NCBI RefSeq assembly: GCF_900109745.1
Contig: NZ_FOAV01000007.1
Coordinates: 62,001 to 126,000, forward strand
DNA: 64,000 nt
Reading direction: 5' to 3'
Source: Roseateles sp. YR242
GTDB taxonomy: Bacteria; Pseudomonadota; Gammaproteobacteria; Burkholderiales; Burkholderiaceae_C
Shown one piece after another: positions 1 through 11,410 of this stretch. How positions within the stretch are numbered: position 1 is the first letter of the stretch; the number at the start of each line of letters is the position of its first letter. The position numbers were made by a program, and so were the translations under genes. Under the pieces are notes generated by a model. That model had not been told where the DNA came from and did not search any database. It worked only from the letters and a program-made list of their open reading frames with translations.

Positions 1-925
1 GCAACTGGTTGACCATGTGCGCAGCACGTTGGCTGGAGAGCGCAATGTGCTGCAGCGAGCGCCGCAGGTCCGCCGGGGAGCCGCGGCCTTCATCGATCTC
101 GCGCTGGGCCAGTTCGGCCTGGGTGCGAAGCCCTGCCAGCGGCGTCTTGAGCTGATGGGCGGCATCGGCGAGGAAGTGCTTCTGCGCACGGATGGACTGG
201 TCCAGCCGCTCCAGCAGGTCGTTGATGGCTTGGACCAGCGGCGCCACTTCGTCCGGGATACGCTCCTCGTCAATGGGGCTGAGGTCGGAGCTGTCGCGCG
301 AGCGGATACGGCGCTGCAGCTCGTTGAGTGGCGCGATGCCGCGCGCCAGTGCCAGCCACACCAGCAGGACGGCCAGCGGCAGGATGACGAACTGCGGCAG
401 GATCACGCCCTTGATGATCTCGTTGGTCAGCCGCGAGCGCTTGCCCAGTGTCTCCGCCACCTGCACCAGCATCATCCGGTCGCTACCCGCCGAGCCTTCG
501 GGGGCAACCCATAGGAACGCCACCCGGACCGACTCGTTGCCCATCTCGTCATCGCGGAAGTGCAGTTCCCAGGGGACGACCGGTGGCTCTCTTTCGGGGA
601 TGGCCAGGAGCTGGTCGCCGCTGAGGAGTTCGCCCCGCAGCCCAAGGACCTGGTAATAGATGGTGTCGGACTCGTCCGCACGCAACAGGGCGGCGGCTTC
701 GGGGGCGAGGGCGTAGCGGGAGCGGCCCGCGCGGTTGTCGCCGGGGCCGGGTTCTGTGGCCACCTGCAGGCCCAAGGTGCGCGCCATCTCGCCGAGTTCA
801 CGGTCATAGGGCTTGTTGGCGATGCCCTGCGCCACCAGCCAGGTCAGTGCTACGCTGATCGGCCAGATCACCAGCAGCGGGGCGAGCATCCAGTCAAGGA
901 TTTCGCCGAACAGGGAACGATGCAT
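1..925 (-). CDS. Sensor histidine kinase, TctE/QseC-like (3' end outside window)
   Basis: Reading the minus strand from an ATG at 925 gives an uninterrupted frame that starts MHRSLFGEILDWMLAPLLVI and runs off the window. It has an N-terminal membrane helix, a periplasmic sensor region, a HAMP-like linker and the H-box FLADAAHQLKTPLAGLRTQ, whose His is the autophosphorylation site. The ATP-binding domain would lie beyond position 1. It sits downstream of the response regulator on the same strand, so the two form a two-component pair. TctD/TctE-like pairs next to recA are common in Comamonadaceae and relatives (family knowledge). The signal is unknown; citrate/tricarboxylate sensing cannot be shown from sequence. 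Confidence 0.85.
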   Translation of the reverse strand, partial: MHRSLFGEILDWMLAPLLVIWPISVALTWLVAQGIANKPYDRELGEMARTLGLQVATEPGPGDNRAGRSRYALAPEAAALLRADESDTIYYQVLGLRGELLSGDQLLAIPEREPPVVPWELHFRDDEMGNESVRVAFLWVAPEGSAGSDRMMLVQVAETLGKRSRLTNEIIKGVILPQFVILPLAVLLVWLALARGIAPLNELQRRIRSRDSSDLSPIDEERIPDEVAPLVQAINDLLERLDQSIRAQKHFLADAAHQLKTPLAGLRTQAELAQREIDEGRGSPADLRRSLQHIALSSQRAAHMVNQL

Positions 926-984
926 TGGCTAGCCCCCGGACTGCCGACGCTCGGGCGCGGGAAACCCGCCGCACGAGCGAGCTA

Positions 985-1075
985 TGGGCCGCCTTGGGGC
1001 AGCCCGGTGGCGGCCCACAGCGTCAACCACCAGCCCCGCTTGAACGGCGCTACGCGCACTCTGCGCGACTATGTG
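985..1075 (+). repeat. Dispersed hairpin repeat, divergent copy 1
   Basis: This intergenic stretch matches the tandem units at 32317-32600. It has a hairpin core, gggccgcc-ttgg-ggcagccc (one mismatch), followed by ccagccccgcttgaacggc, then gctacgcgcactctgcgcgac. It lies between the response regulator and kinase genes, so it would be in their shared transcript. No coding capacity is evident. Confidence 0.6.
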
Positions 1076-1141
1076 CATCGGGCAGCCCAGGTCCAGGTTC
1101 CGTGGCAGTCGCCGGCCGGCCGGGGCCGGGAGCGTGGTGGG

Positions 1142-1813
1142 TCAACCGGGGATCTTTTCAAGGCAATAGCCCAGGCCACGGACAGTGGCGATGCGAATGG
1201 GGCCTTGCTCGATCTTCTTGCGCAGGCGGTGGATGTAGACCTCGATGGCGTTGTTGCTGACTTCTTCACCCCATTCACACAGGCGCTCCACCAGTTGGTC
1301 CTTGCTCACGAGCCGGCCTGCTCGTTGCAGCAGGACCTCCAGCAAGGAGAGCTCCCGGGCCGAGAGTTCCACCATCTGCTCGTTGATGTAGGCCACGCGC
1401 CCCGTGGCATCAAAGCTCAACGGTCCATGTTTGATGACACTGGACGCGGTGCCCAGGCCACGCCGGGTCAGCGCACGCACCCGGGCCTCCAGCTCCTGGA
1501 GGGAGAAGGGTTTGGCCATGTAGTCATCAGCGCCCAAGTCCAGCCCCTTGACGCGCTCTTCGATGCTGTCCGCGGCCGTCAGGATCAGCACCGGCAACGC
1601 CGAACCCCGTGCGCGCAGACGCCGCAGCACCTCCAGGCCATGCAGTCGAGGCAGACCCAGATCCAGGATCAGCAGGTCGAACTCGTGGGAGGCCAGCGCG
1701 GCATCCGCCTCGCTGCCGCTACTGACCTGATCCACGGCACAGCCGGATGCCCGCAGCGAGCGCAGCAGACCGTCGGCCAGGACCTGATCGTCTTCCGCAA
1801 TCAAGATGCGCAT
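1142..1813 (-). CDS. OmpR-family response regulator (TctD/QseB-like)
   Basis: 223-residue DNA-binding response regulator. The receiver domain (about 1-115) has the acidic pair E7-D8-D9, phospho-acceptor D51 in LLILDLGLP and Lys in MAKPFS. A winged-helix effector (about 125-220) ends with the typical HRLRKKIE and TVRGLGYCLE segments. I start at MRILIAEDD because AGGGGAC lies about 7 bases upstream; an in-frame ATG at 1831 would add only six residues. The partner kinase lies downstream on the same strand, after a 216-base gap holding a hairpin repeat. Paired with the membrane kinase, it would control a small regulon; the target is not evident. Confidence 0.9.
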   Translation of the reverse strand: MRILIAEDDQVLADGLLRSLRASGCAVDQVSSGSEADAALASHEFDLLILDLGLPRLHGLEVLRRLRARGSALPVLILTAADSIEERVKGLDLGADDYMAKPFSLQELEARVRALTRRGLGTASSVIKHGPLSFDATGRVAYINEQMVELSARELSLLEVLLQRAGRLVSKDQLVERLCEWGEEVSNNAIEVYIHRLRKKIEQGPIRIATVRGLGYCLEKIPG

Positions 1814-2040
1814 TGGTTTGTCCCCTATCATTTTCTAATGAGTTGATTCTAGGGAGCCCCCGTGGCGCCCGCTGTAGGCGTTTGCCAGCCTGGCCACCAG
1901 CGGCCGCTCGCTCCAAAGTGGCCGGCGAGATCCTTCCTTGGATGGGTTGGGGAGGGGGTGGCTCACCCCATGAGCCAGTGGAGACCTAGGATGCCTTCAT
2001 TGCAACCGCGACGGGGTGGCTGGGAATCACTGTACAACCA

Positions 2041-2056
2041 CTGTACAGATATACAG
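2041..2056 (+). promoter_or_regulatory. LexA (SOS) box upstream of recA
   Basis: CTGTACAGATATACAG is an exact CTGT-N8-ACAG LexA operator, 41 bases before the recA start. A second overlapping CTGT...ACAG pair begins at 2030 with an 11-base spacer, so the region may hold overlapping half-sites. The 1814-2096 gap contains no gene. The site implies SOS control of recA and probably recX. Confidence 0.85.
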
Positions 2057-2096
2057 ATTTACAGCCATAATCCGCGCAGCCAACCGGAGATGATTC

Positions 2097-3146
<1,050 letters not shown>

Positions 3147-3154
3147 GGCGCCGC

Positions 3155-3787
3155 ATGGCCAGGCAGCCGCTCTCGCTGAGAGCCCGTGCCGTGGCGTTGC
3201 TGGCACAGCGGGAGCACAGTGAACTGGAGTTGCGGCGCAAGCTGGGCCGCATCGCCAGAGATGCAGCCAGAGATGCAGCCAGAGATACGGCCCGAAGTAT
3301 GGTCACAACTGTGGCTTCCCAAAGCGCCCATCTCGCCCATCCCCCCCATGCCCCGCTGAGTGCCAGCCTCCTCGAAGACTTCGATCCCGTCACTGCGGTA
3401 GATCTGGACGACGAAGCGGACACGGCGGACGTCAGCCAGGAGGTGGAGGCCGTTTTGGTCTGGGTGCGGGCCCAGGGCTATCTGGACGAATCACGCTTTG
3501 TGGAATCTCGTCTGCATGCCCGTGCTTCCCGCTGGGGGCAACGCCGCATCGAACAGGAGTTGGCCCAGCACGGGCTGAGCCTGGATGCCGAGCAGCGCGC
3601 CGCTCTGGCGCAGTCTGAACTCGGTCGCGCCTGCGAGTTGCTGCGCCGGAAGTTCGGTGCGGCAACAGAACTGGATGCCGCCGCAGAAGCACGGCAGATG
3701 CGCTTTCTGATGGGCCGGGGTTTTGGCTCGGAACTTTGTCGACGCGCCATCCGAGCCGTGCGTGCCGGTGAGCAGGTTCAGGACTAG
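3155..3787 (+). CDS. recX: Regulatory protein RecX, with an internal insertion
   Basis: 210 residues, longer than the usual 150-160. RecX caps RecA filaments and limits RecA activity. The N-terminal helix (LSLRARAVALLAQREHSELE) and the C-terminal repeats (YLDESRFVESRLHARASRWGQRRIEQEL; FLMGRGFGSELCRRAIRAV) match the family. Between them, about residues 35-90 are an insertion rich in Ala, His and Pro that starts with a threefold 12-base repeat encoding ARDAARDAARDTAR (3254-3293). Its place just after recA supports the call. Confidence 0.9.
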   Translation: MARQPLSLRARAVALLAQREHSELELRRKLGRIARDAARDAARDTARSMVTTVASQSAHLAHPPHAPLSASLLEDFDPVTAVDLDDEADTADVSQEVEAVLVWVRAQGYLDESRFVESRLHARASRWGQRRIEQELAQHGLSLDAEQRAALAQSELGRACELLRRKFGAATELDAAAEARQMRFLMGRGFGSELCRRAIRAVRAGEQVQD

Positions 3788-4427
3788 ACGCGCTGTCCGG
3801 CGGCGCGCCACGCGCCCCCGGCTTTCGGGACATTCTCAAGTCCACCCTGGCCGAAGCGGCCAGAGTTGGGCAGAGTTTGGCCAAGTGCGTGGTGCCAAGT
3901 GTCTGTCTGACTACCTGTCTACTAACAACCTGTCCAAGTATCTGGCGAAGGGCTTGTCGGCGTGGTCGGCAACGCTGGTGCACCACGGCGCAGCGAAATG
4001 ATTGCAGTTCGCCCGGCGCATCCTAGTCGGACGCCCCTATTTCGAGCATCCCTGGGCGCGTGTCATTCCCATGAAAGCCTTGATGCGACGCAGCATGCTA
4101 CATTGGCGGCTTCGCAAACATGCCCGCTGGCCATCGGCCGCGGGCCTGTTTTTGCGTGTTTGCATCGGGTCTATGTCTTCCATCGCCTCCTCCGCACGCC
4201 ACCGGCCGGATCGTCGCATCGCCGACGACCACGCCTATTGGTCAGTCGGATTTTCAGGATCAGCTGGTTCCACCAGCCTGGCGGTCCCTTGTCGAGACCT
4301 GGATCCTGCGCCCAAGGCTGTCAACAAGGCCGTGCACATGCAAACTCATTACCCGAGCCGTCGTCACGGTGGTGGCGCTGCGGCCTCGGCTTTCTCTTCC
4401 TGATCATTCATCAAGCGAGACGTCCCT
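3788..4427. other. 640-base gap between recX and sucC, no convincing gene
   Basis: Short open frames exist (for example 4002-4403), but none has a ribosome site, a recognisable domain or a protein-like composition. The stretch 3890-3945 has several near-repeats of cctgtct/cctgtcc. The sucC promoter must lie in the last part. No terminator-like hairpin with a T-run is evident after recX. Confidence 0.6.
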
Positions 4428-5588
<1,161 letters not shown>

Positions 5589-5615
5589 GCCGAAGACCCA
5601 GCCAAGGAATACGAC

Positions 5616-6509
<894 letters not shown>

Positions 6510-6530
6510 AAAGGACAGGTCCCTGTGGCT

Positions 6531-6565
6531 GAGGGCCTCCGCCGGGCCGCCCCAAAGAAGGGGTG
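6531..6565 (-). repeat. Dispersed hairpin repeat, partial inverted copy
   Basis: gagggcctccgccgggccgc followed by cccaaagaagggg is the reverse complement of the hairpin core of the 32317-32600 repeats (ttggggcggcccggcggtgg). It sits in the sucD-terC gap. Only the core is recognisable, without the cgcttgaacggcgct arm. Confidence 0.45.
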
Positions 6566-6702
6566 ATCCGGAAGGCGGGGTAACCCGCAAGGGCTCTGAG
6601 TGACACAGGAAAAACCTGTTGCGGCGTCTGATGCGTAATTCCACGCATCGGAGAGCCAGGGGGGTGACGCGGACAATGCGTCAGCTTCCGCCGACGATTC
6701 AG

Positions 6703-6721
6703 GAGGGGCCTTGTGCCCCTC
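6703..6721 (+). terminator. GC-rich hairpin after sucCD
   Basis: GAGGGGC-cttgt-GCCCCTC is a perfect 7-bp stem, followed by the weak T-stretch ttgtcatt. It could end the sucCD transcript; the poor T-run makes this tentative. Confidence 0.45.
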
Positions 6722-6793
6722 TTGTCATTGGTGCCCCCAACCGCTTTTATCTGGGTGCTACGTTTCCGCGCCGCGCCCAGCAGGTCTTCGCAT

Positions 6794-7525
6794 ATGGACA
6801 TGCTTCTCCACGCCCCGTTCTGGCTGGCGGTTCTCCAGATCATCGCGATCGACATCCTGCTCGGCGGCGACAACGCCGTGGTGATAGCGCTTGCCTGCCG
6901 CAAGCTGCCGCCCAAGCTGCGCACCCAGGGCATTCTGTGGGGCACGGCCGGCGCCATCGTCCTGCGGGTGGTGCTGATCTTCTTCGCGCTGCAGCTGCTG
7001 CAATTGCCCTTCCTGAAGCTGGTCGGTGGCTTGCTGCTGTTCTGGATCGGCATCAAGCTGATCCTGCCGGAGGACGAAGAAGACCATGCCAACATCCAGG
7101 CCAGCGACAAGCTGTGGGCGGCCGTCAAGACAGTGATCGTGGCCGACTTCGTCATGTCGCTCGATAACGTGATTGCCATCGCGGGCGCGGCCGAAGGTGC
7201 GGGCCATGGCCATCAACTGATCCTGGTGATCTTTGGCCTGCTGGTCTCCATTCCCATCATCGTCTGGGGCAGCCAGTTGGTCATCAAGTTGATGGACCGC
7301 TACCCCACCGTGATCGTCCTGGGCGCCATGTTGCTGGGTTGGATTGCGGGTACCATGCTGGTGACCGACCCGGCCCTGAGTGGCTGGGTCCCCAGCCAGC
7401 CTGGTAGCAAGCCGGGCACGACCGTGGTGGTGACCTGGCTGCAATACGGTGCTGGCGTGCTTGGCGCACTGCTGGTGTTGGGGGTCGGCAAGGCCCTGGC
7501 CAGCCGTCGCCCGTCCGAAGCCTGA
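6794..7525 (+). CDS. TerC-family integral membrane protein
   Basis: 243 residues with about seven hydrophobic helices. It carries the two TerC family signatures with membrane-embedded acidic residues: LLGGDNAVVIAL near the N-terminus and VMSLDNVIAIAG in the middle. Family members export Mn2+ or modulate metal loading of exoenzymes. An in-frame start at 6713 would add 27 uncharacteristic residues, so I use the ATG at 6794. Unlike the second TerC gene at 22341, I see no yybP-ykoY riboswitch upstream. The Ser/Thr kinase gene starts 18 bases downstream, so co-transcription is likely. Confidence 0.88.
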   Translation: MDMLLHAPFWLAVLQIIAIDILLGGDNAVVIALACRKLPPKLRTQGILWGTAGAIVLRVVLIFFALQLLQLPFLKLVGGLLLFWIGIKLILPEDEEDHANIQASDKLWAAVKTVIVADFVMSLDNVIAIAGAAEGAGHGHQLILVIFGLLVSIPIIVWGSQLVIKLMDRYPTVIVLGAMLLGWIAGTMLVTDPALSGWVPSQPGSKPGTTVVVTWLQYGAGVLGALLVLGVGKALASRRPSEA

Positions 7526-7543
7526 CGAAAGGTCAGCCATGTC

Positions 7544-8707
7544 ATGAGCGCTGCTGGGTTCTTCAAGCGACTGCTGGGTCGAGCGGCCCCGCGGTCTGCG
7601 GATGATGATCCGCCCAGCGCGCTGCCGACCACTCAGCCCATGCCCCGGATGGCCAGCGCCAAGCTGGACAACTACGACCTGGGCGAAGAAATCGGCCGCG
7701 GCGCCATGGCGATGGTTCACCAGGCCGTGGACCGCCGCAACGGCTTGGCTGTTGCCATCAAGCGTCTCTCCCTGCAGCGGGAGTTCGCCCCCGAGGACCT
7801 GCTGGACGTTCGAGAGCGCTTCATGCGCGAGGCCAGTGCCGCGCAGCATCTTGAGCACCCGGACATCCTGCGCGTGCTGGATGCCGGCGAGAGTGGTGGC
7901 GACACCTGGATTGCGATGGAGCTGGTGGTCGGCCACGACCTGAGCCACCACACCCGGGCCGCTCAGCGCTTGCCCCTGAGGGAAGTGCTGCTGCTGGTGG
8001 CCCGCCTGGCGCGGGCGCTGCATTACGCCCACAGCCATGGCGTGGTGCACCGCGACATCAAGCCTGCCAATGTCATGCTGGACCGGCCATCGGGCAGCGT
8101 GAAGATCATGGACTTCGGCATCGCCCGCGTGGCGGACGGTAGCCGAACCCGGACCGGCTTGGTGCTGGGAACGCCGTCCTACATGTCCCCGGAACAACTG
8201 GCTGGCCTGAAGGTGGATGGTCGCAGCGACCTGTATTCTTTAGGCGTCATGTTGTTTCAGCTTTTGACAGCGCACTTGCCTCATCAGTCGGACTCCATGG
8301 CCGCACTGATGCAGCAGATTGCCACCCAACGCCCACCCGACGTGCGGCAGTTCCGACCGGAATTGCCCGAATCCCTGGCCATGGTGCTGGCGCTTTCCCT
8401 GGAAAAACGGCCTGAGCTGAGGTATCAATCGGGCGAACAGCTGGCCCAGGATCTGGAAGCCGTGCTGGCGGAAGTGCCGGCGGAACTGGCGGGCAGTACC
8501 GGCAACCCGCCTGACATCCCATCGACCCATTCCCCTGGCTCGGCGTCAACATCCCCCGGAAGTGGTAGCGCAGACCGCACCGTTGATGGTGCTGAAGCGA
8601 CAACCCCCCCGACAACGGGGCTGGCTTTCGAGGAAACTTTACGCCTTCACACTGGAGACGCGGTGCACAATCATCCTCCCCCAGCCGATCCCGCCAGCAA
8701 GACATGA
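7544..8707 (+). CDS. Serine/threonine protein kinase (PknB/Stk-like)
   Basis: 387-residue Hanks-type kinase. The catalytic domain spans about residues 44-305: glycine loop EEIGRGAMAMVHQAV, ATP-anchoring Lys in VAIKRL, catalytic loop HRDIKPANVM, Mg-binding DFG in MDFGIARV, and SYMSPEQ in the activation segment. The C-terminal 75 residues are Ser/Thr/Pro-rich and look disordered. There is no membrane helix, so it is probably cytoplasmic. Its stop overlaps the start of the PP2C phosphatase gene (ATGA), and an FHA gene follows: writer, eraser and reader of phospho-threonine in one operon. Confidence 0.93.
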   Translation: MSAAGFFKRLLGRAAPRSADDDPPSALPTTQPMPRMASAKLDNYDLGEEIGRGAMAMVHQAVDRRNGLAVAIKRLSLQREFAPEDLLDVRERFMREASAAQHLEHPDILRVLDAGESGGDTWIAMELVVGHDLSHHTRAAQRLPLREVLLLVARLARALHYAHSHGVVHRDIKPANVMLDRPSGSVKIMDFGIARVADGSRTRTGLVLGTPSYMSPEQLAGLKVDGRSDLYSLGVMLFQLLTAHLPHQSDSMAALMQQIATQRPPDVRQFRPELPESLAMVLALSLEKRPELRYQSGEQLAQDLEAVLAEVPAELAGSTGNPPDIPSTHSPGSASTSPGSGSADRTVDGAEATTPPTTGLAFEETLRLHTGDAVHNHPPPADPASKT

Positions 8708-9498
8708 CCCTGGAGTTCTTCAGCGCCACCGACACCGGACGCGTGCGCGACAACAATGAAGACTCGATCGCCCTGGAACCCGGTGTGGGGCTGGCGGTGC
8801 TGGCAGACGGCATGGGCGGCTACAACGCCGGGGAGGTGGCCAGCCAGATGCTGACCTCCTTCATCAAGGCGGAGTTGGGCAGGTGGCTGGCGGAGGCCGG
8901 CCAGCATGCGTCCGACGCGGACGTGCGGCGGGCCATGGATATCTGCGTGGACAACGCCAACCGGGCGATATTCAACGCCGCCAATACGAATCCCCGATAT
9001 GCCGGAATGGGCACCACCTTGGTGGTGGCGGTTTTCCGGGAGCAAAGTGTGCTCATGGGGCACGTGGGCGATTCCCGCGCCTACCGGCTGCGTGACGGTC
9101 AGCTGGTGCAAATGACCAGAGACCATTCGTTACTGCAAGAGCAGATCGATGCTGGTCTGCTTACGCCTGAAGAGGCGGTGTTTTCCAGCAACAAGAATCT
9201 GGTGACACGGGCTGTGGGGGTGGAAGACACCGTCATGCTGGAAATCCACCAGCATGAACTGCAACCCGGTGACCAGATTCTGCTGTGCAGCGATGGGCTG
9301 TCTGATATGGTGGATGACGCCTCTGTGGGTCAGATCCTGCAGAGTCACGCAGACCTTCCTGAGGCAGCACAGGCGCTGGTGGACGCCGCCAATGACATGG
9401 GCGGCAAGGATAATATTGCGATCGTTCTGGTTCGCGCGGAAAGTCGTACCAAGCCGTGGGCGTGGTGGCCCTTCAGTCGTAACCACGGGCGTCGCTGA
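8704..9498 (+). CDS. PP2C-family Ser/Thr phosphatase (Stp1/PrpC-like)
   Basis: 264 residues with the full PP2C motif set: GRVRDNNEDS, VLADGMGGYNAGE, GMGTTLVVAV, HVGDSRAYRL, TRDHSLL, CSDGLSDMV and GGKDNIAIVLV. The Asp residues in these motifs bind the metal pair. It probably reverses the adjacent kinase, with which it overlaps by four bases. No signal peptide or membrane helix. Confidence 0.95.
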   Translation: MTLEFFSATDTGRVRDNNEDSIALEPGVGLAVLADGMGGYNAGEVASQMLTSFIKAELGRWLAEAGQHASDADVRRAMDICVDNANRAIFNAANTNPRYAGMGTTLVVAVFREQSVLMGHVGDSRAYRLRDGQLVQMTRDHSLLQEQIDAGLLTPEEAVFSSNKNLVTRAVGVEDTVMLEIHQHELQPGDQILLCSDGLSDMVDDASVGQILQSHADLPEAAQALVDAANDMGGKDNIAIVLVRAESRTKPWAWWPFSRNHGRR

Positions 9499-9537
9499 GC
9501 GCGCCATCACAACTATAGACAGGACACGAGGTCAAAG

Positions 9538-10203
9538 ATGGGCAAACTGGTGGTTTCGCTCGACGGTGTGGTGATCAAAGAGGTGCAGGTCACCAAGGAC
9601 AAGACCACACTGGGTCGGCGCCCCTACAACGACATCGTGATCGACAATCTGGCGGTCAGCGGCGAACACGCCGTGATGCAGATGGTGGGTTCGGATGTCT
9701 TTATTGAAGACCTCAACTCGACCAACGGTACCTACATCAATGGCAAGGCTGTCAAAAAGCAGTTGCTGTCGCATGGGGACGTGATCGAGGTCGGCAAGTA
9801 CAAGATCAAGTATCTGGTCGAGGACAACGCCGATTACGAAAAAACCATGATCCTGCGCCCGGGCCAATCCGCCCCGAGCAGCGGTTTTGGCCTTCCCTCG
9901 TCGTTCGGTGGGCTGAGCGGCGGTGCCGGTGCCACAACGGCTGCGCCGGCGGCTATCAAGGTGCTCAATGGCCCGGCGGCTGGCCGCGAGGTGGCCCTGA
10001 GCAAGGTGGTCACGACCGTGGGCAAGCCCGGCGTGCAGGTGGCCTCCATCACCAAGCGGCCCAGCGGTTATGTGTTTGCCCATGTGGAAGGCAGTGTCCG
10101 TCCTGTGGTGAACGGCGCGCCGTTGGCAGCCGAGTCCGTACCGCTCAAGAACGGCGACGTGATTGAGCTGGCCGGCACCCAGATGCAGTTCATGCAGGGC
10201 TGA
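9538..10203 (+). CDS. FHA-domain protein
   Basis: 221 residues. An N-terminal FHA domain (about 5-95) has the phosphothreonine-binding signature: TTLGRRPYNDIVID, VSGEHAVM and NSTNGTYING. A Gly/Ala-rich linker follows. The C-terminal half (about 140-220) has FHA-like pieces (VALSKVVTTVGKPG; VNGAPLAAESVPLKNGD) and may be a second, degenerate FHA fold. It follows the phosphatase after 39 bases and probably reads the kinase's products. Confidence 0.92.
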   Translation: MGKLVVSLDGVVIKEVQVTKDKTTLGRRPYNDIVIDNLAVSGEHAVMQMVGSDVFIEDLNSTNGTYINGKAVKKQLLSHGDVIEVGKYKIKYLVEDNADYEKTMILRPGQSAPSSGFGLPSSFGGLSGGAGATTAAPAAIKVLNGPAAGREVALSKVVTTVGKPGVQVASITKRPSGYVFAHVEGSVRPVVNGAPLAAESVPLKNGDVIELAGTQMQFMQG

Positions 10204-10416
10204 CCCAAGGGCGCGCTCCCCGCCATTGAATGGGCCCAGAGCGCGCTACCGCACGCTGGACAGCGGTATCCCACCAGGGGCGCGCGTTGTAGGGCGTTTG
10301 CCTACACGTGGAGGTTTTCACGGCATCCCGTTGGGAAGTCGTAACCTAAGGCAAAAAGCCGGGGAATCTCCAATTCAGCGCTTAGCAAGCGCCGAGGGTG
10401 GCCCTACAGTGAGCGC

Positions 10417-11202
10417 ATGAAGATTCGCGTGCTCGGGTGCGCCGGTGCCATGGCGGCCGGGCACAAAACCACTTCCTTTCTGCTCGACGACGATGTGCTC
10501 ATCGACGCCGGCAGCGGCGTGGGCGAGCTGTCGCTGGAAGCGATGGCGCGGATTGACCACATCTTTGTCTCGCACTCCCACCTGGATCATGTGCTGTCCA
10601 TCGGGCTGCTGGCCGACACGGTGCAGCGCCGCCGCGCGCAAGAAGGCCGTCCGGCCGTGCAGGTGCATGCGCTGCCGCAGACGCTGAAGGCGCTGAAGGA
10701 CCACATCTTCAACGGCGTGATCTGGCCCGACTTCACCCGGTTGCCAACCATTGAGAAGCCAGCACTGACTTTCCATGAGTTCGCCATCGGCGATCGTCTG
10801 GACATCGGGCGTGGTCGGGAGATCGAGGTGCTGAGTGCGGCTCACACCGTGCCAGCCGTGGGTTTTGCGGTGAACCCGGGTTCGGGTGCGCACTGGGTGT
10901 TCACGGGGGACACGGGGCCGAATCCGGCGCTGTGGAAGCGCCTGGGTGAGCTGAAGCTTTCCGATCTGGTGATCGAGTGCGCGTTTGGCAACGATGAGTG
11001 TGAGCTGGCTGGTATCAGCCAGCATCATTGCCCCATCACGTTGGGTGAAGAGCTCACCAAGCTGAAGACACCGTCGGTGCGGGTGCACATCACCCACATC
11101 AAGCCGGGCGAGCGGGCCGCCGTGATGGCCGCCGTGGAAGCCCTGAAGTCCGCGCATCGGGTGACGGCGCTGGAGCATTTCCAGGAATTCGAGCTGGGTT
11201 GA
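10417..11202 (+). CDS. Metallo-beta-lactamase-fold hydrolase, class II cyclic-nucleotide phosphodiesterase-like
   Basis: 261 residues. The metal-binding motif SHSHLDH (52-58) and further ligands in VFTGDTGPN and VHITHIKPGE place it in the metallo-beta-lactamase fold. MKIRVLGCAGA and the spacing of motifs resemble class II 3',5'-cyclic AMP phosphodiesterases. Substrate is inferred from family only. No signal peptide is apparent. It stands alone between the FHA gene and the pilin cluster; if it does cleave cAMP, a link to pilus regulation would be speculative. Confidence 0.82.
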   Translation: MKIRVLGCAGAMAAGHKTTSFLLDDDVLIDAGSGVGELSLEAMARIDHIFVSHSHLDHVLSIGLLADTVQRRRAQEGRPAVQVHALPQTLKALKDHIFNGVIWPDFTRLPTIEKPALTFHEFAIGDRLDIGRGREIEVLSAAHTVPAVGFAVNPGSGAHWVFTGDTGPNPALWKRLGELKLSDLVIECAFGNDECELAGISQHHCPITLGEELTKLKTPSVRVHITHIKPGERAAVMAAVEALKSAHRVTALEHFQEFELG

Positions 11203-11290
11203 AGACCCGAGCAAGCGCCCGAAGGCCCCTGACACTTTGTGGCCTCTCGTCTGTATAGCGACCAAGCTGGGCAGTGCTGAGGGGCGCAAT

Positions 11291-11308
11291 TTGTCACATT
11301 ACTGACAA
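11291..11308 (+). promoter_or_regulatory. Inverted repeat upstream of the first pilin promoter
   Basis: TTGTCA-cattac-TGACAA is a perfect 6-bp inverted repeat about 50-70 bases upstream of the -24/-12 promoter. Its position and TGTC content fit an enhancer site for a PilR-type activator, but PilR is not encoded here. Confidence 0.4.
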
Positions 11309-11359
11309 GCACGCGGCGCTTTGCCTCTGGACGGCGGGGGAATGAAGACGTACTTGAGG

Positions 11360-11376
11360 CTGGCATGGCCCCTGCA
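11360..11376 (+). promoter_or_regulatory. Sigma-54 promoter for first pilin gene
   Basis: CTGGCATGGCCCCTGCA matches the -24/-12 consensus YTGGCACGRNNNTTGCW at nearly all key positions, including the invariant GG and GC. It lies 34 bases before the pilin ATG. Confidence 0.7.
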
Positions 11377-11410
11377 ATACGGGTGATCTCACTGACCCGC
11401 TGGCGCCACC

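Noticed and set aside
4002-4403. 133-codon open frame between recX and sucC
   Set aside because: No ribosome site, no family-like segment, and two other overlapping frames are equally open in this GC-rich stretch.
6510-6793. Possible yybP-ykoY riboswitch before the first TerC gene
   Set aside because: The GGGGAGTAG and GCAAGACC motifs and a matching closing stem are absent; only a simple hairpin and a repeat fragment are visible.
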